Origin: Lachnospiraceae bacterium UBA3287
GTDB taxonomy: Bacteria > Bacillota > Clostridia > Lachnospirales > Lachnospiraceae
Length of the DNA stretch: 23,334 nucleotides
Direction: 5' to 3'
Assembly (NCBI GenBank): GCA_002362155.1
Contig: DETN01000047.1
Location: 1 to 23,334 of the forward strand
In this document: positions 7,219 through 14,104 of the stretch, in pieces
Layout of the letters: every line of letters begins with the position of its first letter
How positions within the stretch are numbered: position 1 is the stretch's first letter
The notes under the pieces: generated by a model
Seen by the model: only the letters and a program-made list of their open reading frames with translations
Databases searched by the model: none
What the model was told of the DNA's origin: nothing
Made by a program: the position numbers and the translations under genes

Positions 7219-8463
7219 ATGATTGCAAGTTTAGAAACAAGAACCGCAGTCAAAAAAATATTGCTTGATATGACTCCGTATCTTGATGAAAAGCAGCGGC
7301 GTATTCTTTATGGAAGTGCTGCAAACGCCCTTGGGCACGGGGGCATAGTGTTTGTCAACGAAGTGACTGGCTCCGCACGAGATACAATCACTTCCGGTAT
7401 GGAGGAAGTTGCTGCACAGAAAAGCCCTGACACAGTTCCCGGCACAGCTGAAACATCACGAATCCGCAGGCCCGGTGCCGGACGAAAGACTGCTCTTGAA
7501 AAAAATCCTCTTTTGTATGAAAAGATCGAGGAGATCATCACGCAAAACGGGGATACATATGGCAATCCCGAAAATCCTTTACGATGGACAACATGGAGCC
7601 TCCGGAAAATTGCCAGGGAACTGTTGAAATTCGGGATCAATGTCAGTCAAAACATTGTATCACGGGCTCTGGACACACTCGGCTATAGTAAGCAGCAAAA
7701 TCAGAAGATGTATCAGGTTGGTGAACAACACCCGGACAGGGATGCTCAGTTCCGCTTTATAAATGAAACATCGTCAGAGTTTCTGAATAACGGGGAACCC
7801 GTAATCTCCATCGATACGAAAAAGAAGGAGAACATCGGCAATTTCAAAAACAACGATGCCGAATACCGCCCGGTAAAAGACCCGCGGAAAGTTCTTGATC
7901 ATGACTTTCCTCTTCCGGAATTAGGGAAGGTCTCCCCATATGGCGTATATGTACTAAATAACAATACGGGTTTTGTCAATCTGGGGCTGAGTCATGATAC
8001 GCCGGAATTTGCCGGCGAGAGCGTGGCCCAATGGTGGAGATGTGTCGGAAAGCACACATTTCCTGATGCGAAGCGCCTCTACATTACATGTGACAGTGGC
8101 GGGAGCAACGGCTGCAGAGTATGGCTGTGGAAGTACTATGTACAGGAACTCGCGAATGAAACACAGATGGAAATCCATGTGTCTCATTTTCCAACTGGCA
8201 CCTCAAAATGGAACAAGGTCGAGCATCGCTTGTTTTGCTATATTTCTAAAAACTGGCAAGGGAAGCCGCTTATTGATGTTGAAACCGTTGTTAATTTAAT
8301 CGGTTCCACAACAACCGAAAAGGGATTATCTGTCATCTGCCGTGTTGATGAAAACCATTATGAAACCGGTAAAAAAATCACGGAGGAGCAGAAGGAAAAT
8401 CTCAATATTGAGTTTACAGGGCCGAATGAGAAGTGGAATTATATCATCCGGCCAAATGTATGA
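7219..8463 (+). CDS. ISAzo13-family DDE transposase
   Basis: The protein has 414 residues from ATG 7219, which lies 9 nt after AAGGAG (7204-7209); the ATG at 7210 abuts that site and is less likely. An N-terminal helical DNA-binding part (1-160) holds an HTH-like stretch near WSLRKIARELLKFGINVS (126-143). The DDE catalytic domain follows: Asp199 in ISIDTKKKENIG, Asp292 in CDSGGSNG and Glu335 in KWNKVEHRLF. It should cut and join the ends of its element. The spacing and the KWNKVEH and GGSN signatures are those of the ISAzo13 group. The frame is intact and the stop overlaps the right inverted repeat by one base. Codon use is AT-richer than the neighbours, a sign of transfer. Confidence 0.92.
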   Translation: MIASLETRTAVKKILLDMTPYLDEKQRRILYGSAANALGHGGIVFVNEVTGSARDTITSGMEEVAAQKSPDTVPGTAETSRIRRPGAGRKTALEKNPLLYEKIEEIITQNGDTYGNPENPLRWTTWSLRKIARELLKFGINVSQNIVSRALDTLGYSKQQNQKMYQVGEQHPDRDAQFRFINETSSEFLNNGEPVISIDTKKKENIGNFKNNDAEYRPVKDPRKVLDHDFPLPELGKVSPYGVYVLNNNTGFVNLGLSHDTPEFAGESVAQWWRCVGKHTFPDAKRLYITCDSGGSNGCRVWLWKYYVQELANETQMEIHVSHFPTGTSKWNKVEHRLFCYISKNWQGKPLIDVETVVNLIGSTTTEKGLSVICRVDENHYETGKKITEEQKENLNIEFTGPNEKWNYIIRPNV

Positions 8464-8482
8464 TTAATTTTGTGACAATTCC
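8463..8482 (-). repeat. Right terminal inverted repeat of the IS
   Basis: This is the perfect inverted copy of 7112-7131. Its first base is the last base of the transposase stop codon. Confidence 0.93.
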
Positions 8483-8485
8483 TAA
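8483..8485. repeat. Right copy of IS target-site duplication (TAA)
   Basis: This TAA directly follows the right inverted repeat and runs into the GGAGG ribosome binding site of the downstream gene. Confidence 0.75.
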
Positions 8486-8497
8486 GGAGGGAGATGT

Positions 8498-9109
8498 ATG
8501 TCTGGAAAAGTTTATAAGATCCTCTGCTTCGGAGACTCCAACACCTATGGATTCGACCCCCGCATGGGGGCGCCGGAGCAGCTTCCCTATGAAAAGCGCT
8601 GGACCGGGATCCTGGACGCCATGCCCTGCTATCAGGTCATCAACCGGGGGCAGAACGGGAGGGAGATCCCCCATACCCAGTCCGCCTTTTCCTCCCTGGA
8701 GTATACCCTGGAGCGGCACGCCGACGCGGACGTCCTGGTCATCATGCTGGGGACCAACGACCTGGCCCTCATGTGGCGTCCCACGGCCGGGAGGGTGGGG
8801 ATCCGGATGAGAGATCTGTTCGAGAAGGTCCCCGGCCTTTCGGCCTTCCGGACGGGCGGAAAAAAGACCCTTCTTCTTTCCCCGCCCCTTTTAAATATGG
8901 CCGACGATACGGACGGGGTCCTGCTGGAAGCCTCCGCGGGCCTTGCCGCCGTATACAGATCCATTGCAGAGAAGTACGGCCTTTATTTTGCCGATACGGC
9001 CGGGTGGCGGATCCATATGACCTATGACGAGGTCCACTTTTCTCCCGCGGGCCACGCTGCCTTTGCCATGGAGATGGACCGCCTGCTCAGAAAGATCCTG
9101 GAGATCTGA
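8498..9109 (+). CDS. SGNH/GDSL-family hydrolase
   Basis: This 203-residue, single-domain protein has all SGNH blocks. Block I is FGDSNTYG with nucleophile Ser14, block II is NRGQNG (Gly51, Asn53), block III is LGTND with Asn87, and block V is DEVHFSPAGH with Asp177 and His180. No signal peptide is seen, so it should be a cytoplasmic esterase, thioesterase or carbohydrate deacetylase; the substrate cannot be told. AAGGAGG at 8484-8490 is a strong ribosome binding site, left intact by the insertion sequence that ends one base upstream of it. Before that insertion only about ten bases separated this site from the PAP2 terminator. The gene was then either read through that terminator or had no promoter of its own. 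Confidence 0.88.
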   Translation: MSGKVYKILCFGDSNTYGFDPRMGAPEQLPYEKRWTGILDAMPCYQVINRGQNGREIPHTQSAFSSLEYTLERHADADVLVIMLGTNDLALMWRPTAGRVGIRMRDLFEKVPGLSAFRTGGKKTLLLSPPLLNMADDTDGVLLEASAGLAAVYRSIAEKYGLYFADTAGWRIHMTYDEVHFSPAGHAAFAMEMDRLLRKILEI

Positions 9110-9117
9110 ACAAAAGA

Positions 9118-9180
9118 AAAACCGGACCTTTCCCGGATGCGCTTACCTGAAAGCGCTCCGGAGAGGGTCCGGTTCTTTCT
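9118..9180. terminator. Bidirectional rho-independent terminator between convergent genes
   Basis: Nested arms AACCGGACC/GGTCCGGTT (9120-9128 with 9166-9174), CCGG/CCGG and GCGCTT/AAGCGC form a long hairpin. CTTTCTTTTT follows on the plus strand and an A-rich run (T-rich on the minus strand) precedes it. It serves both the hydrolase gene and the minus-strand operon. Confidence 0.9.
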
Positions 9181-9208
9181 TTTTGTACAGGAGCCTCAGA
9201 GGCCTTTT

Positions 9209-10003
9209 TTACGGGAGCCCCGCGCCTTCTTCTTCCTCCGGCTCCTGCTCTCTTATCTTTTCCAGGATCTTTTCCTCGATCTGCAGCTCCCGGTTGAGAG
9301 GCTCGTAGATGATCAGTTCGGAGAGGAAGATGGGGAACCAGAGGCCTATAAAGGGGACCAGGATCACGGTCCAGGGAGCAAAGAGGGCAATGATCATGAC
9401 CACAAGGAGCTTGACAGCGGCGGCCCCCAGGACCCGCCACATATATCTGGCAGTGAACAGGATCATATTTCGGATGCTGACGGAGGCCGGCTGGGAGAAA
9501 AGGACCAGCTGGGGCCACAGGAGCATGCTGACCAGAAGGAAAAGGTAGAGGGATATAAGGTACATGACCAGGATGGAAAGGCTGAACCTGCCTCCGCCCC
9601 AGAACATGATGTAGGCCATAAAGACATAGAGGCCGAAGATCAGGCCGGTCAGGGCGCCCGGAAGAAGCGCCTCCCTCCAGTTCTGGGCAAGGCCTCTTCT
9701 GTAGGATTTCCACCATCGGCCCGGCGCGTCCCGAAGGCCCCGCATGATCATGTCATAGAGGGCGGCCAGGAAGGGGCCCAGGATCAGTCCTCCCAGGAGA
9801 GATGCGGGCACAAGGACCAGAAAGCTGGAGGAAAGGACCGAAAGGGTCACTCCGGCCAGCAGGGGAAGGCCCCCGATACTGGTCATGACACTGGATTTGA
9901 ACCAGGTGCCGGCATAGAAGGAGAGGAGCTGGCGGTAGCGGTAAAAACCGGTCATTCGCGTGCTCTCGTCATAGGAACTGTCATCTGCAAAAAATAATGC
10001 CAT
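9209..10003 (-). CDS. YesL/DUF624-like polytopic membrane protein
   Basis: The 264-residue protein has hydrophobic segments near residues 40-62, 68-85, 115-137, 142-168 and 195-225 and an acidic, Glu-rich C-terminus (240-260). The stretch GPFLAALYDMIMRGLRD followed by a basic helix (WWKSYRRGLAQNWREALLPG) resembles the DUF624/YesL family, whose genes commonly accompany LplB/YtcP-type sugar transporters. The molecular role of that family is unknown to me. AGGGAG sits just upstream of the start. It is the last gene of the LacI-led operon, 17 nt after the lipoprotein gene, and a terminator follows. The assignment rests on pattern and context. Confidence 0.65.
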   Translation of the reverse strand: MALFFADDSSYDESTRMTGFYRYRQLLSFYAGTWFKSSVMTSIGGLPLLAGVTLSVLSSSFLVLVPASLLGGLILGPFLAALYDMIMRGLRDAPGRWWKSYRRGLAQNWREALLPGALTGLIFGLYVFMAYIMFWGGGRFSLSILVMYLISLYLFLLVSMLLWPQLVLFSQPASVSIRNMILFTARYMWRVLGAAAVKLLVVMIIALFAPWTVILVPFIGLWFPIFLSELIIYEPLNRELQIEEKILEKIREQEPEEEEGAGLP

Positions 10004-10020
10004 GGGTGTTTCTCCCTGCC

Positions 10021-10650
10021 TTAATTGAGAAGGTCTGCGCTGTAGTGGCAGGCGGAGAGGAAATCCGCCAGGACCCGGGCCGTATCTTCTTCATATTCCT
10101 CCGTGCCTGCGGCCTCCACCGTGATGGTGTAGTCTCCGTAAACGGTAAAGGCGCTGGTGCCCCGGCTGTAGGGGTTGGAGTCTGTCACCACTTTATAGTC
10201 CAGGACCTGGTAAGACTGTCCGCCTATGTCCAGGGTCCTCTCATCCAGGATCTGGTAGGAGTCTCTTTCCCGGTCCATCCAGTCCTTCAGGGTGCCCTGG
10301 GGATCTTCTCCCTTTCTTACATCATTTCCGTAGACCAGCATATAGACCTGGGCATCATAAAGATCGGTCTCCCTGCCTTCCTCGTTGGTAAAGGGCCTGG
10401 CCTCTCCCACGGCCCAGGTGGCATAGTAGCTGTCGCTCCCTGTCAGGACCACGGGATTTTCGGAAAGGACAAAGCCGTGTCCGGGGTCTGTTTCCACGCC
10501 GGCCACCCTGCCCAGGATGGTCCACTCCCTGTTCCAGTCGCTTCCGTCCGCGGCTTTTTCGGGATAGGATTCACAGCCGCCGAGCAAAAGGGCAAGGGCC
10601 GCGGCCGCGGCCAGGGCTGTCAGCCTGGCGCCATTTATGATCTTCCGCAT
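10021..10650 (-). CDS. Putative lipoprotein of unknown function
   Basis: I chose the ATG at 10650 because it begins a clear lipoprotein signal: MRK, a hydrophobic Ala/Leu core, and the lipobox LLGGC with the lipidated Cys at residue 26. An alternative start at 10749 would overlap the preceding gene and hide the signal. The mature part of about 185 residues is acidic and rich in Tyr, Asp and Thr, with no motif I recognise. It is expected outside the membrane, anchored by its lipid. It sits between a one-TM protein and the YesL-like protein in the LacI-led operon, which suggests a role at the surface linked to the divergent sugar transporter. Function unknown. Confidence 0.72.
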   Translation of the reverse strand: MRKIINGARLTALAAAAALALLLGGCESYPEKAADGSDWNREWTILGRVAGVETDPGHGFVLSENPVVLTGSDSYYATWAVGEARPFTNEEGRETDLYDAQVYMLVYGNDVRKGEDPQGTLKDWMDRERDSYQILDERTLDIGGQSYQVLDYKVVTDSNPYSRGTSAFTVYGDYTITVEAAGTEEYEEDTARVLADFLSACHYSADLLN

Positions 10651-10706
10651 ATCTTTTTCCGCCTTTCTTTCCCGTAGGATGATTCTCTTTATGCTTTCTT
10701 CCGCCG

Positions 10707-11444
10707 TCAGCGGGCTCCTTCTGTCAGGACCTGCCACAGGACACTGCATGCCTCCTGGTGATCGCAGGTCTTTTCTCCCCAGAAGCCCCGCCTTGCAAGG
10801 TAAAGAGGAGAGAGGATGTCGCTTCCCTTTCCGGAAATACGCTCTGTTCCCACCGTTTCCTCATAGGTGCCGAGATCCATGTCCCTGAGGAGGGGCGCGT
10901 CTGTCCATGCCACGGCCAGCGGCTCCCGGGTTTCACCCTCTGACGGCAGAGATCCGTCGGCAAGGGCCAGGATCTGGTAGTCCTTCTGGAAGCGGCCGGG
11001 ATCCTCCAGGAGGAAGAAGTAGCTATCGCAGCCTTCCATATCCGCCAGCATGGCAGCCTCTGAGGCGGCGTTGTAGGAGGCGTCAGGGGTGGCGGTTCCG
11101 GATTCTCCCCTGTCCCTCACGTACTGATTGATCTGGACGATGACCTTTCCGTCTCCATTGCAGTCCTCTCCGTACCGGGCCAGGGCTTCTTCGAGGTTTT
11201 TTACCGTCTCCTCGGGAAGATAGCGGGTGCCTGCATAGGCGATCTGGTAGTCCGGGAAGGTCTTCCCCACCCCCAGGGTGCCCAGGAGGATCTCCAGGAG
11301 GATAAATATGGCGGCTCCGCCGGCGATCAGGTGGATCCGGTGATAGTAAAGCCAGTTTGCTGTTTTTTTTCTGCCGGTCAGGGGGGCTGCCTCTTCAGGA
11401 GGCTTTTCGTTCCTGGCCTGCCATCTGTAGTATTCTCCGGCCAT
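10707..11444 (-). CDS. Single-pass membrane protein with EF-hand-like motif, function unknown
   Basis: This 245-residue protein has a basic, Pro-rich cytoplasmic N-terminus (1-35), one TM segment (about 38-58) and an extracytoplasmic domain. That domain contains DCNGDGKVIV (94-103), which looks like a calcium-binding loop of the dockerin/EF-hand type (DxNxDG). No signal peptidase site or enzymatic motif is evident. I do not recognise the family. Its start codon lies one base past the LacI stop codon, so translation is probably coupled. The lipoprotein gene follows after 56 nt. A surface or transporter-accessory role is inferred from context only. Confidence 0.65.
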   Translation of the reverse strand: MAGEYYRWQARNEKPPEEAAPLTGRKKTANWLYYHRIHLIAGGAAIFILLEILLGTLGVGKTFPDYQIAYAGTRYLPEETVKNLEEALARYGEDCNGDGKVIVQINQYVRDRGESGTATPDASYNAASEAAMLADMEGCDSYFFLLEDPGRFQKDYQILALADGSLPSEGETREPLAVAWTDAPLLRDMDLGTYEETVGTERISGKGSDILSPLYLARRGFWGEKTCDHQEACSVLWQVLTEGAR

Positions 11445-11445
11445 G

Positions 11446-12486
11446 TCAGTTGGGTTCCTTTTCTCCGTTTCCGTAAATATATTCCTTGACGAAATCTTCT
11501 CTGGTGGTGCCGCCGGGCCTGTAGCGGACAGGCAGGCAGGTCAGGGTCGGCAGGTGGGTCCTGTCGGCGGAAAGCAGCATGGAGACGGCCTGCAAAGCCA
11601 TCTGCTCCACCGGCTGCACGATGGAGGATACACAGGGCATCATGTTGTCACCGAACATGTTGATGCCGTCAAAGCCGATGACCTGGACGTCTTCGGGCAC
11701 GGAGATGCCGTTCTCCTTCAGGATCTGGCAGATCACATAGGCCAGCTTGTCGGTGTTGCAGAAGATCCCGTCGAAATCAGGTTTGCCGTCGTGGATCCTG
11801 TCCCGCACCAGATTTAAAAAGGGACGGAAGGCCTGATCATCGCTGGAGACGATGGATTCGAAGGGAACGTTGTGGAAGCGGCACCAGGATTCAAAGCCGG
11901 CCTGGCGCTTGTCGGGCTCGCCGGATACCGCAGGCGCTATGTTGAAGAAGAGGAGCTTTGTGGCTCCCAGTTCGCAGAGCTTTCTGGCCGCCAGGGTTCC
12001 GCCTGCGTAGTTGTCGCAGGAGATGCAGGGAACGGACTCGGAGTAGAAGCGGTCTATGCTGACGAAGGGAAGGTTCTCGTCAATGATCAGGTCCGGGTTG
12101 TAGGTCAGGGCAATGATCCCGTCCACCTTGTTCTCCGTGACCATCTGAATGCACTTCTGTTCCATGTCCGGGCTGTACTGGGTCACGGCCAGCATCATGC
12201 GGTAGCCCTGCTCCTGCAGGGCTTTGCTGATATAGTTGGCCATGTCTGCGAAGAAGGGATGGTCCGTCCCGGGACAGATAAAGGCGATGGTCCTTGTCTG
12301 GTTGGTCTTGAGCCCTCTGGCATAGCGGTTGACCTTGTAGCCCAGCTTTCTGGCCGCTTCTTCTACCTTTATTTTATAGGACTCGCTGACCTGAGCTCCG
12401 TTGAAGACGTTGGATACGGTGCCGAGGGAAACGCCGGCTTCCCTGGCGACATCCTTCATGGTGGGAGTGGAAGTCTTTTTATTCAT
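11446..12486 (-). CDS. LacI-family transcriptional regulator
   Basis: The 346-residue protein has an N-terminal HTH (MKDVAREAGVSLGTVSNVFNG, here split: MKDVAREAGVS 10-20, LGTVSNVFNG 21-30) and a hinge helix region near 50-64. A full periplasmic-binding-like ligand domain follows (67-330), including VDGIIALTYN, a FDGIFCNTDKLAY segment and VIGFDGINMF. This is the full family length. It leads the minus-strand operon and is divergent from the sugar ABC operon. The 674 nt between them hold several TGAAACGTTTCA-type palindromes of LacI-operator style, so it very likely represses both arms until a sugar ligand binds. AAAGGGG lies 6 nt before the start. The ligand is inferred to be sucrose or a fructo-oligosaccharide from the GH32 gene. 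Confidence 0.93.
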   Translation of the reverse strand: MNKKTSTPTMKDVAREAGVSLGTVSNVFNGAQVSESYKIKVEEAARKLGYKVNRYARGLKTNQTRTIAFICPGTDHPFFADMANYISKALQEQGYRMMLAVTQYSPDMEQKCIQMVTENKVDGIIALTYNPDLIIDENLPFVSIDRFYSESVPCISCDNYAGGTLAARKLCELGATKLLFFNIAPAVSGEPDKRQAGFESWCRFHNVPFESIVSSDDQAFRPFLNLVRDRIHDGKPDFDGIFCNTDKLAYVICQILKENGISVPEDVQVIGFDGINMFGDNMMPCVSSIVQPVEQMALQAVSMLLSADRTHLPTLTCLPVRYRPGGTTREDFVKEYIYGNGEKEPN

Positions 12487-12534
12487 GTGAGGCCCCTTTC
12501 AGTAAATAATGAAGGTGTTGGCTGCTTTGTAAAA

Positions 12535-12563
12535 ATTATAAGCCGATTTTCATGAAATAACAA
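12535..12563 (-). promoter_or_regulatory. lacI operon promoter
   Basis: On the minus strand TTGTTA (12563-12558), a 17-nt spacer and TATAAT (12540-12535) form a good SigA promoter about 50 nt before the lacI start codon. The palindrome TTTCATGAAA (12548-12557) fills the spacer, pointing to autoregulation. Confidence 0.75.
12548..12557. promoter_or_regulatory. Operator-like palindrome in the lacI promoter spacer
   Basis: TTTCATGAAA is a perfect palindrome between the -35 and -10 boxes of the lacI promoter. It shares the TGAAA half-site with the CG-centred operators, in the opposite arrangement. Confidence 0.6.
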
Positions 12564-12569
12564 GCATAG

Positions 12570-12579
12570 TTTCATGAAA
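12570..12579. promoter_or_regulatory. Second TTTCATGAAA palindrome upstream of lacI
   Basis: This is identical to 12548-12557, and the centres are 22 bp apart, about two helical turns. Confidence 0.55.
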
Positions 12580-12692
12580 GCACCATGGACTGTTTGCTGA
12601 ATTTACTTCTGCTCTCTGCAGAAAGGGGAGAAGGGACCCGTGAAAGGGACTGAAAACTGAAAAATCAGGATCTGTCCTGTTTGAATCATACG

Positions 12693-12704
12693 TGAAACGT
12701 TACA
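12693..12704. promoter_or_regulatory. LacI-type operator variant TGAAACGTTACA
   Basis: One mismatch from the perfect palindrome TGAAACGTTTCA. The same variant recurs at 13110-13121. Confidence 0.6.
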
Positions 12705-12720
12705 TATATGTCAAGACCTT

Positions 12721-12749
12721 TTGAGAACACAGGAAGAACAGGATAAATT
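12721..12749 (+). promoter_or_regulatory. Candidate second upstream promoter toward the ABC operon
   Basis: TTGAGA (12721-12726), a 17-nt spacer and TAAATT (12744-12749) make a moderate SigA match. The perfect operator 12754-12765 sits just downstream, mirroring the layout of the main promoter. Confidence 0.35.
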
Positions 12750-12753
12750 TTAA

Positions 12754-12765
12754 TGAAACGTTTCA
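12754..12765. promoter_or_regulatory. Perfect LacI-type operator TGAAACGTTTCA
   Basis: A perfect 12-bp palindrome with a central CG, as in many LacI-family operators. It is identical to 13048-13059. Confidence 0.75.
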
Positions 12766-12907
12766 AAAAATGACCGACCGGCTGCAGAATCCCGACACAG
12801 GGCCGGAAGGAAGAATACCGCCATTTCAGGACGGAAAACTGCCGATACCGGGGGTTTTGGCGAGGCCAGGAGGGCAGGGACAGAAGGGCAGCTCCGGGGA
12901 CTGAATA

Positions 12908-12929
12908 TTTCATGAAACATTTCATGAAC
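12908..12929. promoter_or_regulatory. Composite operator (overlapping palindromes)
   Basis: TTTCATGAAA (12908-12917), TGAAACATTTCA (12913-12924) and a near copy of TTTCATGAAA (12920-12929) overlap here. The middle element differs by one base from the perfect operator. Confidence 0.6.
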
Positions 12930-13009
12930 CGGCAACTGAAAAATTTACCTAAAATGAACCCCTGGCTTTGTGTAAATCGGAGAAAGAGGAAGGGGTACGA
13001 GGAAAGGGA

Positions 13010-13038
13010 TTGACAACGGCCTGGGGAACTCGTAGAAT
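13010..13038 (+). promoter_or_regulatory. Main promoter of the sugar ABC operon
   Basis: TTGACA (13010-13015), a 17-nt spacer and TAGAAT (13033-13038) match SigA with a perfect -35. The predicted start, near 13045, touches the perfect operator at 13048-13059, a position where bound repressor would block initiation. Confidence 0.85.
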
Positions 13039-13047
13039 CATGGTCAA

Positions 13048-13059
13048 TGAAACGTTTCA
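13048..13059. promoter_or_regulatory. Perfect operator TGAAACGTTTCA at the ABC transcription start
   Basis: A perfect palindrome 9 nt after the -10 box of the ABC promoter. Confidence 0.82.
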
Positions 13060-13109
13060 ATTCCAAGCAGGGCCCGGTGCAGAGGAGGGCTTTATTTCGG
13101 AATCGTAAA

Positions 13110-13142
13110 TGAAACGTTACATGAAACAATCGTACAGTTTCA
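13110..13142. promoter_or_regulatory. Operator variant plus split half-sites in the ABC leader
   Basis: TGAAACGTTACA (13110-13121) is followed directly by TGAAAC (13122-13127), then 9 nt, then GTTTCA (13137-13142). The last half-site ends 6 nt before the ribosome binding site TAAGGAG (13148-13154). Confidence 0.6.
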
Positions 13143-13160
13143 TATTGTAAGGAGAGAGAC

Positions 13161-14093
13161 ATGAAATCTAAAGCGAAAACTGCTGCGGTGGCAGTGCCGA
13201 AGGCTCCTCTCAAAAGGAGGCTGAAGGATAGCTGGCAGCTCTATCTGCTCCTCCTGATTCCTCTTGTGCTTACCTTTATCTATAAGTACATCCCTATGTA
13301 CGGCATCCAGATCGCCTTCAGGGATTATAAGGCAAGCCGGGGAATCCTGGGAAGCAGATGGGTCGGGATGGAATGGTTCGAGAGATTTTTCTCCGCGCCT
13401 ACCTGCGCCAGAATGATCCGCAACACAGTTCTCCTGAGCTTCTTCTCGCTGCTCTGGAGCTTCCCGGTACCGATCATCCTGTCCCTGTGCATCAACCAGC
13501 TCCGGTTTGCCAGGTACAAACGGGTCGTGCAGACGGTCCTGTATGCCCCCCACTTCATTTCGACCATGGTCGTCTGCGGTATGATCAGAATTTTCCTCAG
13601 CCCTTCGGGCGGTCTGATCAACCTGCTCATGCATACCAGCATTGATTTCCTGACAGAATCCTCTGCTTTCCGAACCATCTACATCGCGTCCGGAATCTGG
13701 CAGGACGCAGGCTGGGGCTGCATCATCTATCTGGCCACGCTGTCCGCCGTGGACACCAGTCTCTATGAGGCCGCCAAGGTAGACGGAGCTTCCGTATTCC
13801 AGAGGATCATGGCCATCGACGTCCCCGCCCTTCTGCCCATGGCCATCCTGAACCTGATCATGAGCGCCGGCTCCCTGATGAACGTCGGCTTCGAGAAGGT
13901 CTGGCTGCTGCAGACAGACCTGAACAAGGCCACTTCCGACGTCATCGCCGTCTATGTGTATCAGCAGGGTATTGAAAACGCCAAGTATTCCTATTCCACA
14001 GCCGTCGGCCTCTTCAATACGGCCGTCAACATCATTCTTCTGATCATAGTCAACCAGATCGCCAAACGTGCTTCGGACGTTGATTTTGTTTAA
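13161..14093 (+). CDS. Sugar ABC transporter permease, LplB type (CUT1)
   Basis: The 310-residue membrane protein has about six hydrophobic segments (near 27-42, 88-110, 127-146, 170-192, 221-240 and 283-300). The cytoplasmic EAA loop, EAAKVDGASVFQRIMAIDVP (203-222), docks the ATPase. The KYIPMYGIQIAFRDYK stretch after TM1 is typical of the LplB/YteP group of oligosaccharide importers. It is the first gene of the operon, with TAAGGAG just upstream of the ATG, and pairs with the next permease as a heterodimer. No ATPase gene follows, so a shared MsmX-like ATPase elsewhere is expected. Regulation is by the upstream operator cluster. Confidence 0.93.
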   Translation: MKSKAKTAAVAVPKAPLKRRLKDSWQLYLLLLIPLVLTFIYKYIPMYGIQIAFRDYKASRGILGSRWVGMEWFERFFSAPTCARMIRNTVLLSFFSLLWSFPVPIILSLCINQLRFARYKRVVQTVLYAPHFISTMVVCGMIRIFLSPSGGLINLLMHTSIDFLTESSAFRTIYIASGIWQDAGWGCIIYLATLSAVDTSLYEAAKVDGASVFQRIMAIDVPALLPMAILNLIMSAGSLMNVGFEKVWLLQTDLNKATSDVIAVYVYQQGIENAKYSYSTAVGLFNTAVNIILLIIVNQIAKRASDVDFV

Positions 14094-14104
14094 GGAGGTG
14101 CTCT

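Larger units (their letters stand above)
7112..8482 (+). mobile_element. Complete ISAzo13-family insertion sequence (1371 bp)
   Basis: The element is bounded by perfect 20-bp inverted repeats, GGAATTGTCACAAAATTAAT at 7112-7131 and its reverse complement at 8463-8482. It is flanked by a direct TAA at 7109-7111 and 8483-8485, read as a 3-bp target duplication. One intact transposase gene fills it. The element is visibly AT-richer than the flanks. An intact reading frame, perfect repeats and a clean duplication point to a recent insertion. Ends beginning GGA and a 3-bp duplication fit what I recall for ISAzo13. Removing the element and one TAA restores TAAGGAGGGAG directly before the hydrolase start codon. 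Confidence 0.9.
12487..13160. other. 674-nt divergent regulatory region with operator array
   Basis: There is no convincing gene here. It holds the minus-strand lacI promoter near 12535-12563, the plus-strand ABC promoter at 13010-13038, a weaker plus-strand promoter candidate at 12721-12749 and the operators listed separately. The stretch 12770-12900 shows no recognisable site. The only long reading frame (minus strand, 12686-13213) runs through promoters and operators and looks accidental. Confidence 0.8.

Noticed and set aside
9137..9997. 286-codon open frame on the plus strand
   Set aside because: Antisense to the YesL-like membrane protein and composed of low-complexity polar residues typical of shadows of hydrophobic genes.
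12754..12765. CcpA catabolite-response element
   Set aside because: The palindrome has 12 bp with a CG centre; the arms are one base too short on each side for the usual 14-bp cre pattern.
12686..13213. 175-codon open frame on the minus strand in the divergent region
   Set aside because: It covers the ABC promoter and four operators, starts inside the permease gene and has no family features.
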